Assembly (NCBI GenBank): GCA_963700895.1
Contig: CAVOZI010000021.1
Coordinates: 62,001-126,000 of the forward strand
Length of the DNA stretch: 64,000 nt
Direction: 5' to 3'
Origin: Anderseniella sp963700895
GTDB taxonomy: Bacteria; Pseudomonadota; Alphaproteobacteria; Rhizobiales; Aestuariivirgaceae
Of the stretch, positions 1-9,274 are shown in pieces. The notes under the pieces were generated by a model, which worked only from the letters and a program-made list of their open reading frames with translations, was not told where the DNA came from and ran no database searches. A program made the position numbers and the translations under genes. Within the stretch, counting starts at the first letter, position 1. Each line of letters begins with the position of its first letter.

Positions 1-322
1 GCCGCTTGCTGGTCAGCGTGTAGACCGTCGAGCGGGCGTAGCCATAGGCAAGCAGCGCCAGCAGGCCGATACAGGCCAGCGAGATGGCGGCGAAGGTGCT
101 GGTTGCCGATGCGGTTTCGAGAAGCGGCTTGCCATCGTACAGGGAGGTGGCTGCGTACCACGCCACAAGGATGGCGAAGTAAATCGCTACCTTGCGCACG
201 TGGAAGGCATGAATAACCAGCGGCTTCCATTGGGGAGAACCCTGCCAGAGGATCTGCTCGCCATCCGGTGGCATGGCGGGCAGACCCTTGATTGGCTCGA
301 AGTCGAAGTCGTCGTGGCTCAT
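1..322 (-). CDS. puhB: PuhB, photosynthetic complex assembly protein (5' part, runs off the window)
   Basis: The first 107 residues are visible; the rest lies beyond base 1. The protein opens MSHDDFDFEPIKGLP, then has the QILWQGSP motif of the bacterial PH-like domain and two hydrophobic segments (about residues 45-65 and 75-97). PuhB is a membrane protein known to assist reaction-centre and light-harvesting 1 assembly. Its ATG (322-320) overlaps the puhA TGA (321-319) as ATGA, so the two are probably translationally coupled. The position directly after puhA is the standard one in purple bacterial photosynthesis clusters, which supports the call despite the truncation. Confidence 0.88.
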   Translation of the reverse strand, partial: MSHDDFDFEPIKGLPAMPPDGEQILWQGSPQWKPLVIHAFHVRKVAIYFAILVAWYAATSLYDGKPLLETASATSTFAAISLACIGLLALLAYGYARSTVYTLTSKR

Positions 323-1092
323 ATCAACGGCTCCGCCCGCTGCGGCGTGGCATACAGGCGCCCGCCGGCGAAGTAACCCATGATCTTGTCTTCCTCGAGC
401 AGGGTCACCTGATCGGCAGCCTTGGTGGTCGGCACGCCGGCCATCTGGCTGGACAGGATCGAGTTGACGAGGGCCTTGCCGCCCGAGATGCGCACGCAGT
501 TGGCTGGCACCAGCCGCGAGCGGGCGCGCGGCGAGCCTGCCAGCTTCACCTCGTAGTAGCGAATAACCATTTCGGCATGATCGGCCCAGATGTCGGTGAT
601 GGTGCCGGCGACCTGCCGGTCGGCGCAGACGATGTCCATGCCGATGGGGTTCGGGTCATCAGACGAGACATGGATGTGTCCACCCTTTTCGCTGATCGGG
701 CGGATCTTCACCTTGTTGTCGAAGGTCATGTCCGGCTCGTCGGAACGCTCGGCCCAGGCAGCGGGACCGACGCCGTCAGCCATCGCATCGCCCGTGGGGA
801 TGAGCGGCGCGCCTGGCCATGCGCCAGCGCGGCGGGCCTTGACGGGACGGTTGTCGCGAACGTCGTTGGGTACCGACACCGAGCCGCCATGCGGCAGCAG
901 GAAGGTCTTCGGATCGGGGATCAGCAGGAAACCCTTGTCCTTGACCTGACCGGTCGGGTCGATTTCAAGCGGATAGCCCTCGCGGCGGTCTTCCTTGCGG
1001 ATGTAGAAGACGAGCAGGGCAAAGAATATCCAGAACACGTACAGCGTGATCTGGGCGACGTCTATGTAGGATGTGACTGCACCGGTACCCAT
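319..1092 (-). CDS. puhA: Photosynthetic reaction centre subunit H
   Basis: 257 residues, the normal length of the H subunit. One N-terminal transmembrane helix (about residues 10-31, YIDVAQITLYVFWIFFALLV) is followed by a cytoplasmic PRC-barrel-type domain containing WADHAEMVIRYYEV. The H subunit caps the L/M reaction centre on the cytoplasmic side and governs proton delivery to quinone QB. The start is ATG at 1092 with GGAGGA about eight bases upstream; a GTG one codon earlier (1095) is also possible. It lies 22 bases after lhaA and overlaps puhB. Seen directly: domain order and neighbours. From family knowledge: function. Confidence 0.97.
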   Translation of the reverse strand: MGTGAVTSYIDVAQITLYVFWIFFALLVFYIRKEDRREGYPLEIDPTGQVKDKGFLLIPDPKTFLLPHGGSVSVPNDVRDNRPVKARRAGAWPGAPLIPTGDAMADGVGPAAWAERSDEPDMTFDNKVKIRPISEKGGHIHVSSDDPNPIGMDIVCADRQVAGTITDIWADHAEMVIRYYEVKLAGSPRARSRLVPANCVRISGGKALVNSILSSQMAGVPTTKAADQVTLLEEDKIMGYFAGGRLYATPQRAEPLI

Positions 1093-1114
1093 CACAGGTT
1101 CCTCCGAGAATTTG

Positions 1115-2563
1115 TCAGCCTGGCATTTCTGTCAGGCCGAACTTCGAGACATACCGCTTCGAGAAATTGCCTGTTTCGCGCACGAGCGGTCCAATGGCGA
1201 TCAGGGTTGCAAACAAGAGAACTATTTCAATGCAGTAGACGGTGGCATAGCCGGCTGCGGGCGTGTTCATCGCCTCACCCAGCGCGCCGGTTGCGGCGAT
1301 GGAGCCGACGATGTCGCGCAGCGCGCCACCCGAGGCGATGCCCAGACCCACTGCGGTGGCCTGCACGCCGCCCCAGGCGCCGGCGGCCAAGCCGGAGGTG
1401 TCCTGCGAGGCAAGCTCCATGGTTGCGGTCAGGCTGCCCACGGCGAACAGGCCGGTACCCATGCCGATCAGTGCTGTGCCCAGATTGAACATCAACGTCG
1501 AGTCAAACGGATTGGCGAATAGCACTGCCGCGAAGCCTGGCAGGCCGATGAGTGCGCCTATGGCGGCGAGCCGGCAGGCGTGCATGCCGCGCGAAAACAC
1601 GCGCACTGCGATGAAGAAGCCCGTCAGCGTTCCACCTGCCATCAACGCGGTGAGAAGGGTGGTCTGCGAAACGGTCAGGGACAGGATCTCCCCGCCATAT
1701 GGTTCGAGCAGGACGTCCTGCATGCCGAACGCCATTGTGCCGAGGAACACCGCCACCAGCAGCCGGACGGCCGGACGGCCTTCGGTATAGGTGCGCCATG
1801 TTGCGCTGAAGGCCGGACGATCGGTCCGCGCCAGTGCGGCGCGGCCGGCATCGCGGGCTTCCTGCTTCCACATGGAGATGAAGTTGAGCACCACCGAGAA
1901 CACGGCGGCGCCGTGGATAACGCGGATCAGCAGGTCGGAACTGAAGTCGTTGAGCAGGAACGAGAAAGCGATGGCGCTCAGTATCATGCCGACCAGCAGC
2001 ATCATGTACATCAGCGCCACGGCGCGGGGGCGGCGGTCTTCCGGCACCACGTCGTTGACCAGCGCCAGGCCCGCCGTCTGGCTGTAGTGAATGCCGAAGC
2101 CGATCAGCAGGAAGGCAAGTGCCGCGCCTCCTTGGCCCACGATCAGCGCCGCATCGCCCGTGGTGTGGGCATTGCCCGACAGCAACAGCAGCGATGGCGG
2201 CAGCACCACGTAGCCGCCGAACTGCAGCAGCAGACCAATCCAGAGATAGGGCGTGCGGCGCCAGCCGAGCACCGAGCGATGGGTATCCGAGCGGTGGCCG
2301 ATCAGGGTGCGCAAGGGCGCGAACAGGATCGGGATGGCGATCATGATGGCGACCAGCCAGGCATGCACGCCAAGCTCGACGATCATCACCCGGTTGATGG
2401 TGCCGGTCATCAGCACCATGGCCATGCCGACGGGGATCTGGAACAGCGCCAGGCGCAGCAGGCGGGCGAGGCTGACCTCGTCGCTGGCCGCATCGGCGAA
2501 CGGCAGCCACCGGGTACCGATCCGGGTCCACAAGTTCACTACGCTGTTCATCGAAAGGCTCAT
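1115..2563 (-). CDS. lhaA: LhaA, light-harvesting 1 assembly MFS protein (PucC/BCD family)
   Basis: 482 residues with about twelve hydrophobic helices of the PucC/BCD-type major facilitator family. LhaA (F1696) is needed for assembly of the light-harvesting 1 antenna, perhaps by handling bacteriochlorophyll. The start MSLSMNS at 2563 is chosen because its ATG overlaps the bchM TGA (2562-2560) as ATGA. A reading frame open further upstream to 2869 only shadows bchM. A conserved family segment (LGWRRTPYLWIG) is visible near residue 100. The position between bchM and puhA is the conserved one. A second paralogue of the same family is at 14773-16122. Confidence 0.95.
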   Translation of the reverse strand: MSLSMNSVVNLWTRIGTRWLPFADAASDEVSLARLLRLALFQIPVGMAMVLMTGTINRVMIVELGVHAWLVAIMIAIPILFAPLRTLIGHRSDTHRSVLGWRRTPYLWIGLLLQFGGYVVLPPSLLLLSGNAHTTGDAALIVGQGGAALAFLLIGFGIHYSQTAGLALVNDVVPEDRRPRAVALMYMMLLVGMILSAIAFSFLLNDFSSDLLIRVIHGAAVFSVVLNFISMWKQEARDAGRAALARTDRPAFSATWRTYTEGRPAVRLLVAVFLGTMAFGMQDVLLEPYGGEILSLTVSQTTLLTALMAGGTLTGFFIAVRVFSRGMHACRLAAIGALIGLPGFAAVLFANPFDSTLMFNLGTALIGMGTGLFAVGSLTATMELASQDTSGLAAGAWGGVQATAVGLGIASGGALRDIVGSIAATGALGEAMNTPAAGYATVYCIEIVLLFATLIAIGPLVRETGNFSKRYVSKFGLTEMPG

Positions 2564-3261
2564 GCGCGGTGCAGCTCCTGGGCATGAGAGGTGTAGAAGC
2601 CGGACTTGATGCGCTCGCTGCGGCCGGTCTTCCAGCCGGTCAGGGTGGGTTCGGCATCGATCAGCCCGCGCAGGCCGGACGTGCTGACCGGCTGGATGGC
2701 CGGGGCGCGATCGGACTTCGGGAAAAACTTGCCGACGGCGTGCATGGCGGCCAGCGCCGGGGTGCGCGGGGCGTAGGTGAAGTTGATGGATGAACGGCAC
2801 CGCCCGCCCAGTTGCGACAGCACCCGGACGATGTCCCTGCTGTCGTAGTGGATCAGGCTGTCCATGCACACAATGTGGTCGAACTCGCCCAGCGCAGGGT
2901 CCAGCATGTCGCCGACGCGGAAATCGATCTTGCCCTTGAGCGGCAGTTCACGGGCCAGTCCGGCGGCATAGCCCACCAGCGTTTCCGACAGGTCGATGGC
3001 GGTCACGTGGGCGCCGCGGCTGGCGGCCTCGATGGACAGCGCGCCGGTGCCGCAACCGGCATCGAGGATGCACAGGCCCGAAAGGTCATGCGGCAGCCAT
3101 GACAGCAGGTTGTCGCGCATGCGGTTGCGGCCGGCGCGAACGGTTGCGCGGATCTTGCTGACGGGGGCATCACTGGTGAGCTTCTTCCAGGCGTCGGCCG
3201 CGGTGCGGTCGAAGTAGGTTTCAAGCTCGGAGCGGCGCGATGTGTAGGTGGCTGTCGGCAT
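2560..3261 (-). CDS. bchM: Magnesium-protoporphyrin IX methyltransferase
   Basis: 233 residues. A SAM-dependent methyltransferase fold with glycine-rich motif I (ILDAGCGTGALSIEAA, residues 65-80) and the acidic end of strand 2 (VTAIDLSE). BchM transfers a methyl group from SAM to the ring C propionate of Mg-protoporphyrin IX, the step after Mg chelation by BchHID. The ATG at 3261 (MPTATYTSRR) starts one base after the bchL stop; an upstream in-frame ATG at 3294 would lie inside bchL and is less likely. It overlaps lhaA by four bases. Confidence 0.96.
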   Translation of the reverse strand: MPTATYTSRRSELETYFDRTAADAWKKLTSDAPVSKIRATVRAGRNRMRDNLLSWLPHDLSGLCILDAGCGTGALSIEAASRGAHVTAIDLSETLVGYAAGLARELPLKGKIDFRVGDMLDPALGEFDHIVCMDSLIHYDSRDIVRVLSQLGGRCRSSINFTYAPRTPALAAMHAVGKFFPKSDRAPAIQPVSTSGLRGLIDAEPTLTGWKTGRSERIKSGFYTSHAQELHRA

Positions 3262-3262
3262 G

Positions 3263-4174
3263 TCAGTCAAACCCCAGGAAGTCGAAGATTTCACGGTCCT
3301 TCATCGGCGTCGGCATCAGCACGTCGGTGCCGTCCCACAGGCTTTGCGCCAGCTTCAGGTACTCCTGCTGGACGGCCAGCACTTCCGGTGTCTCGTCCAT
3401 CTCGAACAGGGTGCACTTCTTCAGCCGCGAGCGGCGGATGGCGTCGATGTCGGGCAGGTGGGCAAGCCGCTTGAGGCCGACCGCCTCGTTGAAGCGGTCG
3501 ATCTCGTCGGTGTTCTTGGAGCGGTTGGCGATGACGCCGCCGACGCGCACTTCGTAGTTCTTCGACTTGGCGTTGATGGCGGCCACGATGCGGTTCATGG
3601 CGAAGATCGAGTCGAAGTCGTTGGCGGTGACGATCAGCGCGCGTTCGGCATGTTGCAGCGGCGAGGCAAAGCCGCCGCACACAACGTCGCCCAGCACGTC
3701 GAAGATCACCACGTCGCTGTTTTCCAGCAGGTGATGCTCCTTCAGCAGCTTCACCGTCTGGCCGACCACATAACCGCCGCAACCGGTGCCGGCAGGCGGG
3801 CCGCCGGCCTCGACGCACATCACGCCGTTGTAGCCTTCGTAGACGAAGTCCTCGGTGCGCAGTTCCTCGGAGTGGAAGTCCACCTGTTCGAGCACGTCGA
3901 TCACCGTCGGCATCAGCTTCTTGGTCAGGGTGAAGGTCGAGTCGTGCTTCGGGTCACAGCCGATCTGCAGCACCCGCTTGCCCAGCTTGGAGAAGGCGGC
4001 GGACAGGTTGGACGAGGTGGTCGACTTGCCGATGCCGCCCTTGCCGTAGACCGCGAAGACCTTGGCGGTCTCGATCTTCATGTCCGGGTCGAGATGAACC
4101 TGGACACTGCCATCGCCATCGGGCATGCGCAGCGCCTTGCCCGTATGACGGTTCATTTTCGTATACAGGTTCAT
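3263..4174 (-). CDS. bchL: Dark-operative protochlorophyllide reductase, iron protein BchL
   Basis: 303 residues, NifH-like. Walker A (YGKGGIGKSTT, residues 43-53) and the two cysteine motifs GTGCGGYVVG and DVVCGGFA, which in the homodimer bridge one [4Fe-4S] cluster, are all present. BchL hydrolyses ATP and passes electrons to the BchNB catalytic component for light-independent reduction of protochlorophyllide. Its ATG (4174-4172) overlaps the TGA that would end bchH in the restored frame, as ATGA, so the pair was translationally coupled. A slightly shorter start at MNRHTGK is possible. Confidence 0.98.
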   Translation of the reverse strand: MNLYTKMNRHTGKALRMPDGDGSVQVHLDPDMKIETAKVFAVYGKGGIGKSTTSSNLSAAFSKLGKRVLQIGCDPKHDSTFTLTKKLMPTVIDVLEQVDFHSEELRTEDFVYEGYNGVMCVEAGGPPAGTGCGGYVVGQTVKLLKEHHLLENSDVVIFDVLGDVVCGGFASPLQHAERALIVTANDFDSIFAMNRIVAAINAKSKNYEVRVGGVIANRSKNTDEIDRFNEAVGLKRLAHLPDIDAIRRSRLKKCTLFEMDETPEVLAVQQEYLKLAQSLWDGTDVLMPTPMKDREIFDFLGFD

Positions 4175-7100
4175 GCCACTGCCTCCACTGGTGCGGGAAT
4201 GCCTTCAAGATTGTCTTCAAGCTCTTCACTGGCGCGGCGCAGCGCCTCGAGCGTTTCATCGTCGGGTGTCCAGAAGCGGCGCTCGCAGGCTTCCATCAGC
4301 CGGTTCGCCAGTTTGGACGAGGCGGCCGGGTTGAGCTCTGCCAGGCGCCGGCGCATTTCGTCGTCCAGCACGAAGGTTTCCGAGATGCGCTGATAGACCC
4401 ATGGATCGACGGTGCCGGTGGTGGCCGACCAGCCCAGCGTGTTGGATCACGTGGGCCTCGATCTGACGCACGCCTTCGTGGCCGTGCTTGAGCATGCTCT
4501 CGAAGAACTTCGGGTTGAGGGTGCGCGAGCGGGTTTCCAGTGCGATCTGGTCCTTCAGGGTGCGCACCTTGGCCGAGCCGCGGGTCTGGTCGCCGATATA
4601 GACCGGCGCTTCGCGGCCGCTGGCCCGCTTGACCGCCCGGCTGATGCCGCCGAGCGTGTCGAAATAGTGGTCGACGGTGGTGACGCCAAGCTCGACCGAC
4701 TCGAGGTTCTGGTAGGCGATATCGACGGTGGACAGCGCCTTTTGCAGCAGTTCGGCGTTCTGCTTTGGCTTGCCGTCGCGGCCGTAGGCAAAGCCCTTGC
4801 GGCGGGTGAAGGCATCGGCCAGTTCGCTCTCGTCGTTCCAGGTGCCTGCATCGACCATCTGGTTGACGTTGGAGCCATAGACCCCTTCGGCATTGGAGAA
4901 CACCCGAAGCGATGCGGTTTCCACGTCGCAGCCCATCGCCTCGGCGTGGGCCAGCGTGTTGGCGCGAACGAAGTTCTGATCGAGCGGTTCGTCCGCCGTG
5001 GCCGCCTTGTAGGCGGCTTCGGCCAGCATCCTGGTTTGCAGCGGCAGCAGGTCGCGGAAGATGCCCGACAGGGTCATCACCACGTCGATGCGCGGGCGGC
5101 CCAGTTCTTCAAGGGTGATGAGGTCGGCACCGGCGAGGCGGCCAAAGCTGTCGAACCGGGGCTTGGCGCCCATCAGCGCCAGCGCCTGCGCAATCGGGCC
5201 TCCGTCGGACTTGATGTTGTCAGACCCCCACAGCACCAGAGCCACCGAGCGGGGCAGGGTGTGGTGGGTGGCGAGCAGCAGGTCGGCCTGCTTGCGCCCG
5301 TCGGCCAGTGCAAAGGCGGTCGGCATGCGGAACGGGTCGAAGGCATGGATGTTGCGGCCTGTGGGCAGCACCTCGGGCGAGCGGATCAGGTCACCGCCCG
5401 CAACCGGCGCGATGTAGTGACCCGCCAGCGCGTTGAGCACGGCCGGGACCTCGTTGGTCTCGGCCAGCAGCTGGTCGACGCGGGCGCGGGTTTCGTCGTC
5501 GGTGTCGGCCATCACCCGCACGTGTTCGGCGCGCGCCTCGGGGCTGATCGGGCGGCCTACCACGTGCAACCCGTCTGGAATGAGCGCGTCTTCGGTTTCC
5601 AGCAGGGTGAGCCACAGTTTGTCGGGGTCGGTCTCCGCGATGTCGACGGCCTCGGCCTGGGTACGGATCAGCGCGGCCAGATCATTGCGTTGGGCAGCGC
5701 CGGGGGCGAGGGTGCGCCACCGCTTCAGGCTGTCCTTCAGTTCGGCCAGCCCCTTGTACAGCCCTGATGCTGCCAGCGGCGGTGTCAGGTGGGTGACCGT
5801 GACGGCATTGGCGCGGCGCTTGGCCAGCGTTGCCTCGGACGGGTTGTTGGAGGCGTAGAGGTAGACGTTCGGGACGTTGCCGATCAGCCGGTCCGGCCAG
5901 TCCTGCGCCCCCATGCCGGCCTGCTTGCCAGGCATGAATTCAAGTGCGCCATGCATGCCGAAGTGCAGGTATGCATCGGCGCCGAAGGTGTCGCGCATCC
6001 AGCGGTAGAACGTCACGAAGGCATGGGTCGGGGCGAAGCCGTGTTCGAACAGCAGCCGCATCGGGTCGCCTTCCCAGCCGAAGGCGGGCTGGACGCCGAC
6101 GAACACGTTGCCGAACTGGCGGCCAAGCACGTAGACGCCGCGGCCGTCGGACTGGGTGCGACCAGGGGCGGGGCCCCAGACGGCCTCGATCTCGTTGAGC
6201 CATGGCGTGTTGCGCACGATATCGTCGGCATGCACATGGGCGGCCACATTGGCTTGCTGGCCATAGTGAGCGGCATTGCCCTTGAGCAGGGCCTCGCGCA
6301 GCTCTTCCACGGTGGCAGGTGGATCGACCTGGTAGCCGTTGGCCTGCATGGCGTGCAGCGTGTTGAACAGGCTTTCGAAAACCGACAGGTGGGCAGCCGT
6401 GCCGACCGCGCCGGAGTTTGGCGGGAAGCCGAACAGCACGATGCCGACCTTGCGGTCTGCGTTCTGCTTGCGCCGGTTGAGAGCCAGCCGCAATACCTTG
6501 TCGGCCAGAGTGCCGATGCGCTCGGGGCAGGGCGCCATGGCACGGTGCGTCGAGCCACGTTCGCACGGCTTCTTGCAGCCGTTGCAGCCGCCGTCGCCAT
6601 GGCGGCCGGCGAACACGGTGGGGTTGGTGGCGCCGTCGATCTCCGGCAGCGCGATCAGCATGGTGGTTTCGACGGGACCGAGACCGCCGGTGGAGCCGGA
6701 CCATTGCTGGAGTGTCTGGAACTCCAGCGGGTGGGCAGCCACGTAGGGCAGGTCAAGGTTGCCCAGCGTTTCAACAGCGGCGGCACTGTCATTATAGGCC
6801 GGCCCGCCGATCAGCGAGAAGCCGGTGAGCGAGACAAGGGTGTCAATGACGGGCTGGCCCTTGCGCGTGAAGTATTCAGCGATGGCAGGACGTCCGTCGA
6901 GGCCGCCGGCAAAGGCGGGAATGACGGCGATGCCCTTCTCCTCGAAAGCGTTGATGACCGCATCATAGTGGGCGGTATCGGAAGCCAGCACGTAGGAGCG
7001 CATCAGCAGCAGCCCGACCGTTGCCCTGGCTTGCTTCGGGCGCGGCAGGTCTGAGACCAGCGTGGTCATCCGGTCCTTCAGCGAGGGGTGGTAAAGCCCC

Positions 7101-7744
7101 ACATCCGGATACTCCACCGGCGGCAATGCCTCGGCCCCGCGCCACGACTTGTTGGCGGCGTAGCGTGAAATCAGGTAGCGCACCATCTGCTCGACATTGT
7201 CGTCGGACCCGCCCAGCCAGTACTGCATGGTGAGGAACCAGGCGCGCAGGTCCTGGGCCTTGCCGGGCACGAAGCGGAGGATCTTGGGAAGCCGGCGCAG
7301 CACCTTCATCTGGCTTTCGCCAGACGCACCATTGGGCTTGGACGAACCGCGCATCTTCTTGAGGAACTTGGCTATTCCCGTGGCCGGTTTGGCCATGTCG
7401 AGGCCACCCATGCGGGTCAGCCGGACGATTTCGCCGTCGGCGATCATACCCACCATGGCGTCGCAGCTGTCGCGGCGGGCTTGCAGCGCGGGCAGGATGG
7501 CCTTCACGTGTTCTTCGAGGAACAGCAGGTTGGCGATGACGATGTCACCATTGGCAATGTCCTCGCGAGCGCGGTCCAGGCCCGAAGGGTCCTCGCCCCA
7601 TTCGGCTGCCGCATGAATGGCGATGGACAGGCCGGGGAAGTCGCGAGACAGCCTCTCGCTTACCCGGGCGGCAGGTCCGGCGGCGTGGGCGTCGAGGGTG
7701 ATGATGACCACCCGGTAGCCGGTCTTATGTCCGTTAGCGCGCAT
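4171..7744 (-). CDS. bchH: Magnesium chelatase subunit H, frameshifted near the 3' end
   Basis: CobN/BchH-family large subunit that binds protoporphyrin IX for insertion of Mg2+ with BchI and BchD. The first frame runs from ATG 7744 to a stop at 4256 and ends in a non-family tail after RQIEAHV. Removing one base near 4446 (the codon after GTG at 4450-4448 reads ATCC where ACC is expected) restores a tail reading TNTLGWSATTGTVDPWVYQ and then LDDEMRRRLAELNPAASSKL, ending at 4171 in a TGA that overlaps the bchL start. The restored length is 1190 residues, normal for BchH. The start overlaps bchB by 11 bases. Either a base-call error or a recent mutation; a real one would replace roughly the last 90 residues and probably abolish bacteriochlorophyll synthesis. 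Confidence 0.93.
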
Positions 7745-9269
7745 AGTGGGCCTTGGCCTCGTACAGCGTATCGACGGTGATGCAGGCGATGCCGCGCTCG
7801 GCGGCGAAGGTTTCGGTGTTGCGCCGCGCCTTGCCGCGCACGAAGAACGGGATCTTCTTCAGCTCCTTCTCTGCAGCTGCGTCCCAGCCCACGTTTTCCG
7901 GGGTGGCGGGCACTGCAGCCGCCACCGCGGCCGGCGCACGGGTTTCACCGACGCTGGCGAGGTGTGACGGCACAGCGTCGTCGGAGAACTCGAAGTCTTC
8001 GCGGAACATGCCGAGCAGGTGTTCTTCCAGTCCCATGGTGAGCGGGTGCACCCAGCTGTCGAAGATAACGTTGGCGCCCTCGAAGCCCATCTGCGGCGAG
8101 TAGCGGGCGGGGAAGTCCTGCACGTGCACCGGCGCGGAAATGACGGCGCAGCCGATGCCAAAGCGCTTGGCGATGTGACGCTCCATCTGGGTGCCGAGCA
8201 CCAGTTCGGGCTGGGCTTCCTGGATGGCGGTCTCCACCTCGAGATGATCTTCGGTGATCAGCGCCTCAAGACCGTGACGGGCGGCTTCGTCGCGCACCTC
8301 GCGGGCGAATTCGCGGCTGTAGGTGCCAAGGCCGACGACCTTGAAGCCCAGCTCCTCGGCGGCGATGCGGGCTGCGGCGATGGCGTGGGTAGCATCGGCG
8401 AAGATGAACACCCGTTTGCCGGTGAGGTAGTTCGAGTCGACGGAGCGGGAGTACCAGGGCAGCCGCGACAGGTCTTGATCAAGCAGGTGGCTGGCATCAA
8501 CGCCGGTGATGTCGGCCACTTCGCGAATGAAGGCCTTGGTGGCGCCGACGCCGATCGGCACGGTGCGTGTGAACGGCTGGCCGTATTCGCGATGCAGCCA
8601 CTCGGCCACCGGCTGGGCGATTTCGGGGTACATGACCACGTTGAAATCGGCATCGGGCAGGCGGGAGAGGTCTGCAGGGGTGGCGCCAAGCGGCGCTGCA
8701 ACATTGACGTCGATGCCGAGTGCGCCGAGCAGGTTGGTCAGTTCGGTCACGTCGTCGCGGTGGCGGAAGCCCAGTGCGGTGGGGCCGAGCAGGTTGCAGG
8801 TGACGTGATCGCCCTTATGGGGGGTGCGGCCGGCGGCGAAGCGGCGGACAATCTGGTAGAAGGTTTCCGCCGCGCCCCAGTTTTCCTTCTTCTGGTAGGA
8901 CGGCAGTTCGACGGGGACCACCGGGATGCCGAGGCCGAGGGTTTCAGCCAGGCCGCCGGGGTCGTCCTGGATCAGTTCAGCCGTGCACGAAGCGCCGACC
9001 AGCAGCGCCTGCGGCTTGAACCGTTCGGCAGCGGCGCGCGCGGCCTGCTTGAACAGTTCGGCGGTGTCAGAGCCAAGGTCGCGGGCCTGGAAGGTGGTGT
9101 AGGTCACGGGCGGGCGCTTGCCGTTGCGCTCGATCATGGTGAACAGCAGGTCGGCATAGGTGTCGCCCTGCGGCGCGTGCAGCACGTAGTGCAGCCCTTC
9201 CATGGCGGTGGCGATGCGCATTGCACCGACGTGGGGCGGGCCTTCATATGTCCACATGGCGAGCTGCAT
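7734..9269 (-). CDS. bchB: Dark-operative protochlorophyllide reductase subunit B
   Basis: 511 residues. One half of the nitrogenase MoFe-like NB catalytic component. The start MQLAMWTYEGPP at 9269 places Asp36 (QGDTYAD) and Cys95 (VGASCTAEL) exactly where the known BchB protein has the NB-cluster aspartate ligand and the conserved cysteine. An open extension to 9383 is a shadow of bchN. The C-terminal about 50 residues (AEKELKKIPFFVRGKARR) form the small protochlorophyllide-reductase C-terminal helical domain. The ATG follows the bchN stop by five bases. Confidence 0.98.
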   Translation of the reverse strand: MQLAMWTYEGPPHVGAMRIATAMEGLHYVLHAPQGDTYADLLFTMIERNGKRPPVTYTTFQARDLGSDTAELFKQAARAAAERFKPQALLVGASCTAELIQDDPGGLAETLGLGIPVVPVELPSYQKKENWGAAETFYQIVRRFAAGRTPHKGDHVTCNLLGPTALGFRHRDDVTELTNLLGALGIDVNVAAPLGATPADLSRLPDADFNVVMYPEIAQPVAEWLHREYGQPFTRTVPIGVGATKAFIREVADITGVDASHLLDQDLSRLPWYSRSVDSNYLTGKRVFIFADATHAIAAARIAAEELGFKVVGLGTYSREFAREVRDEAARHGLEALITEDHLEVETAIQEAQPELVLGTQMERHIAKRFGIGCAVISAPVHVQDFPARYSPQMGFEGANVIFDSWVHPLTMGLEEHLLGMFREDFEFSDDAVPSHLASVGETRAPAAVAAAVPATPENVGWDAAAEKELKKIPFFVRGKARRNTETFAAERGIACITVDTLYEAKAHYAR

Positions 9270-9274
9270 GGCCG

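Noticed and set aside
4171..4371. Separate 66-residue gene before bchL
   Set aside because: It is the C-terminus of BchH in the shifted frame, not an independent gene.
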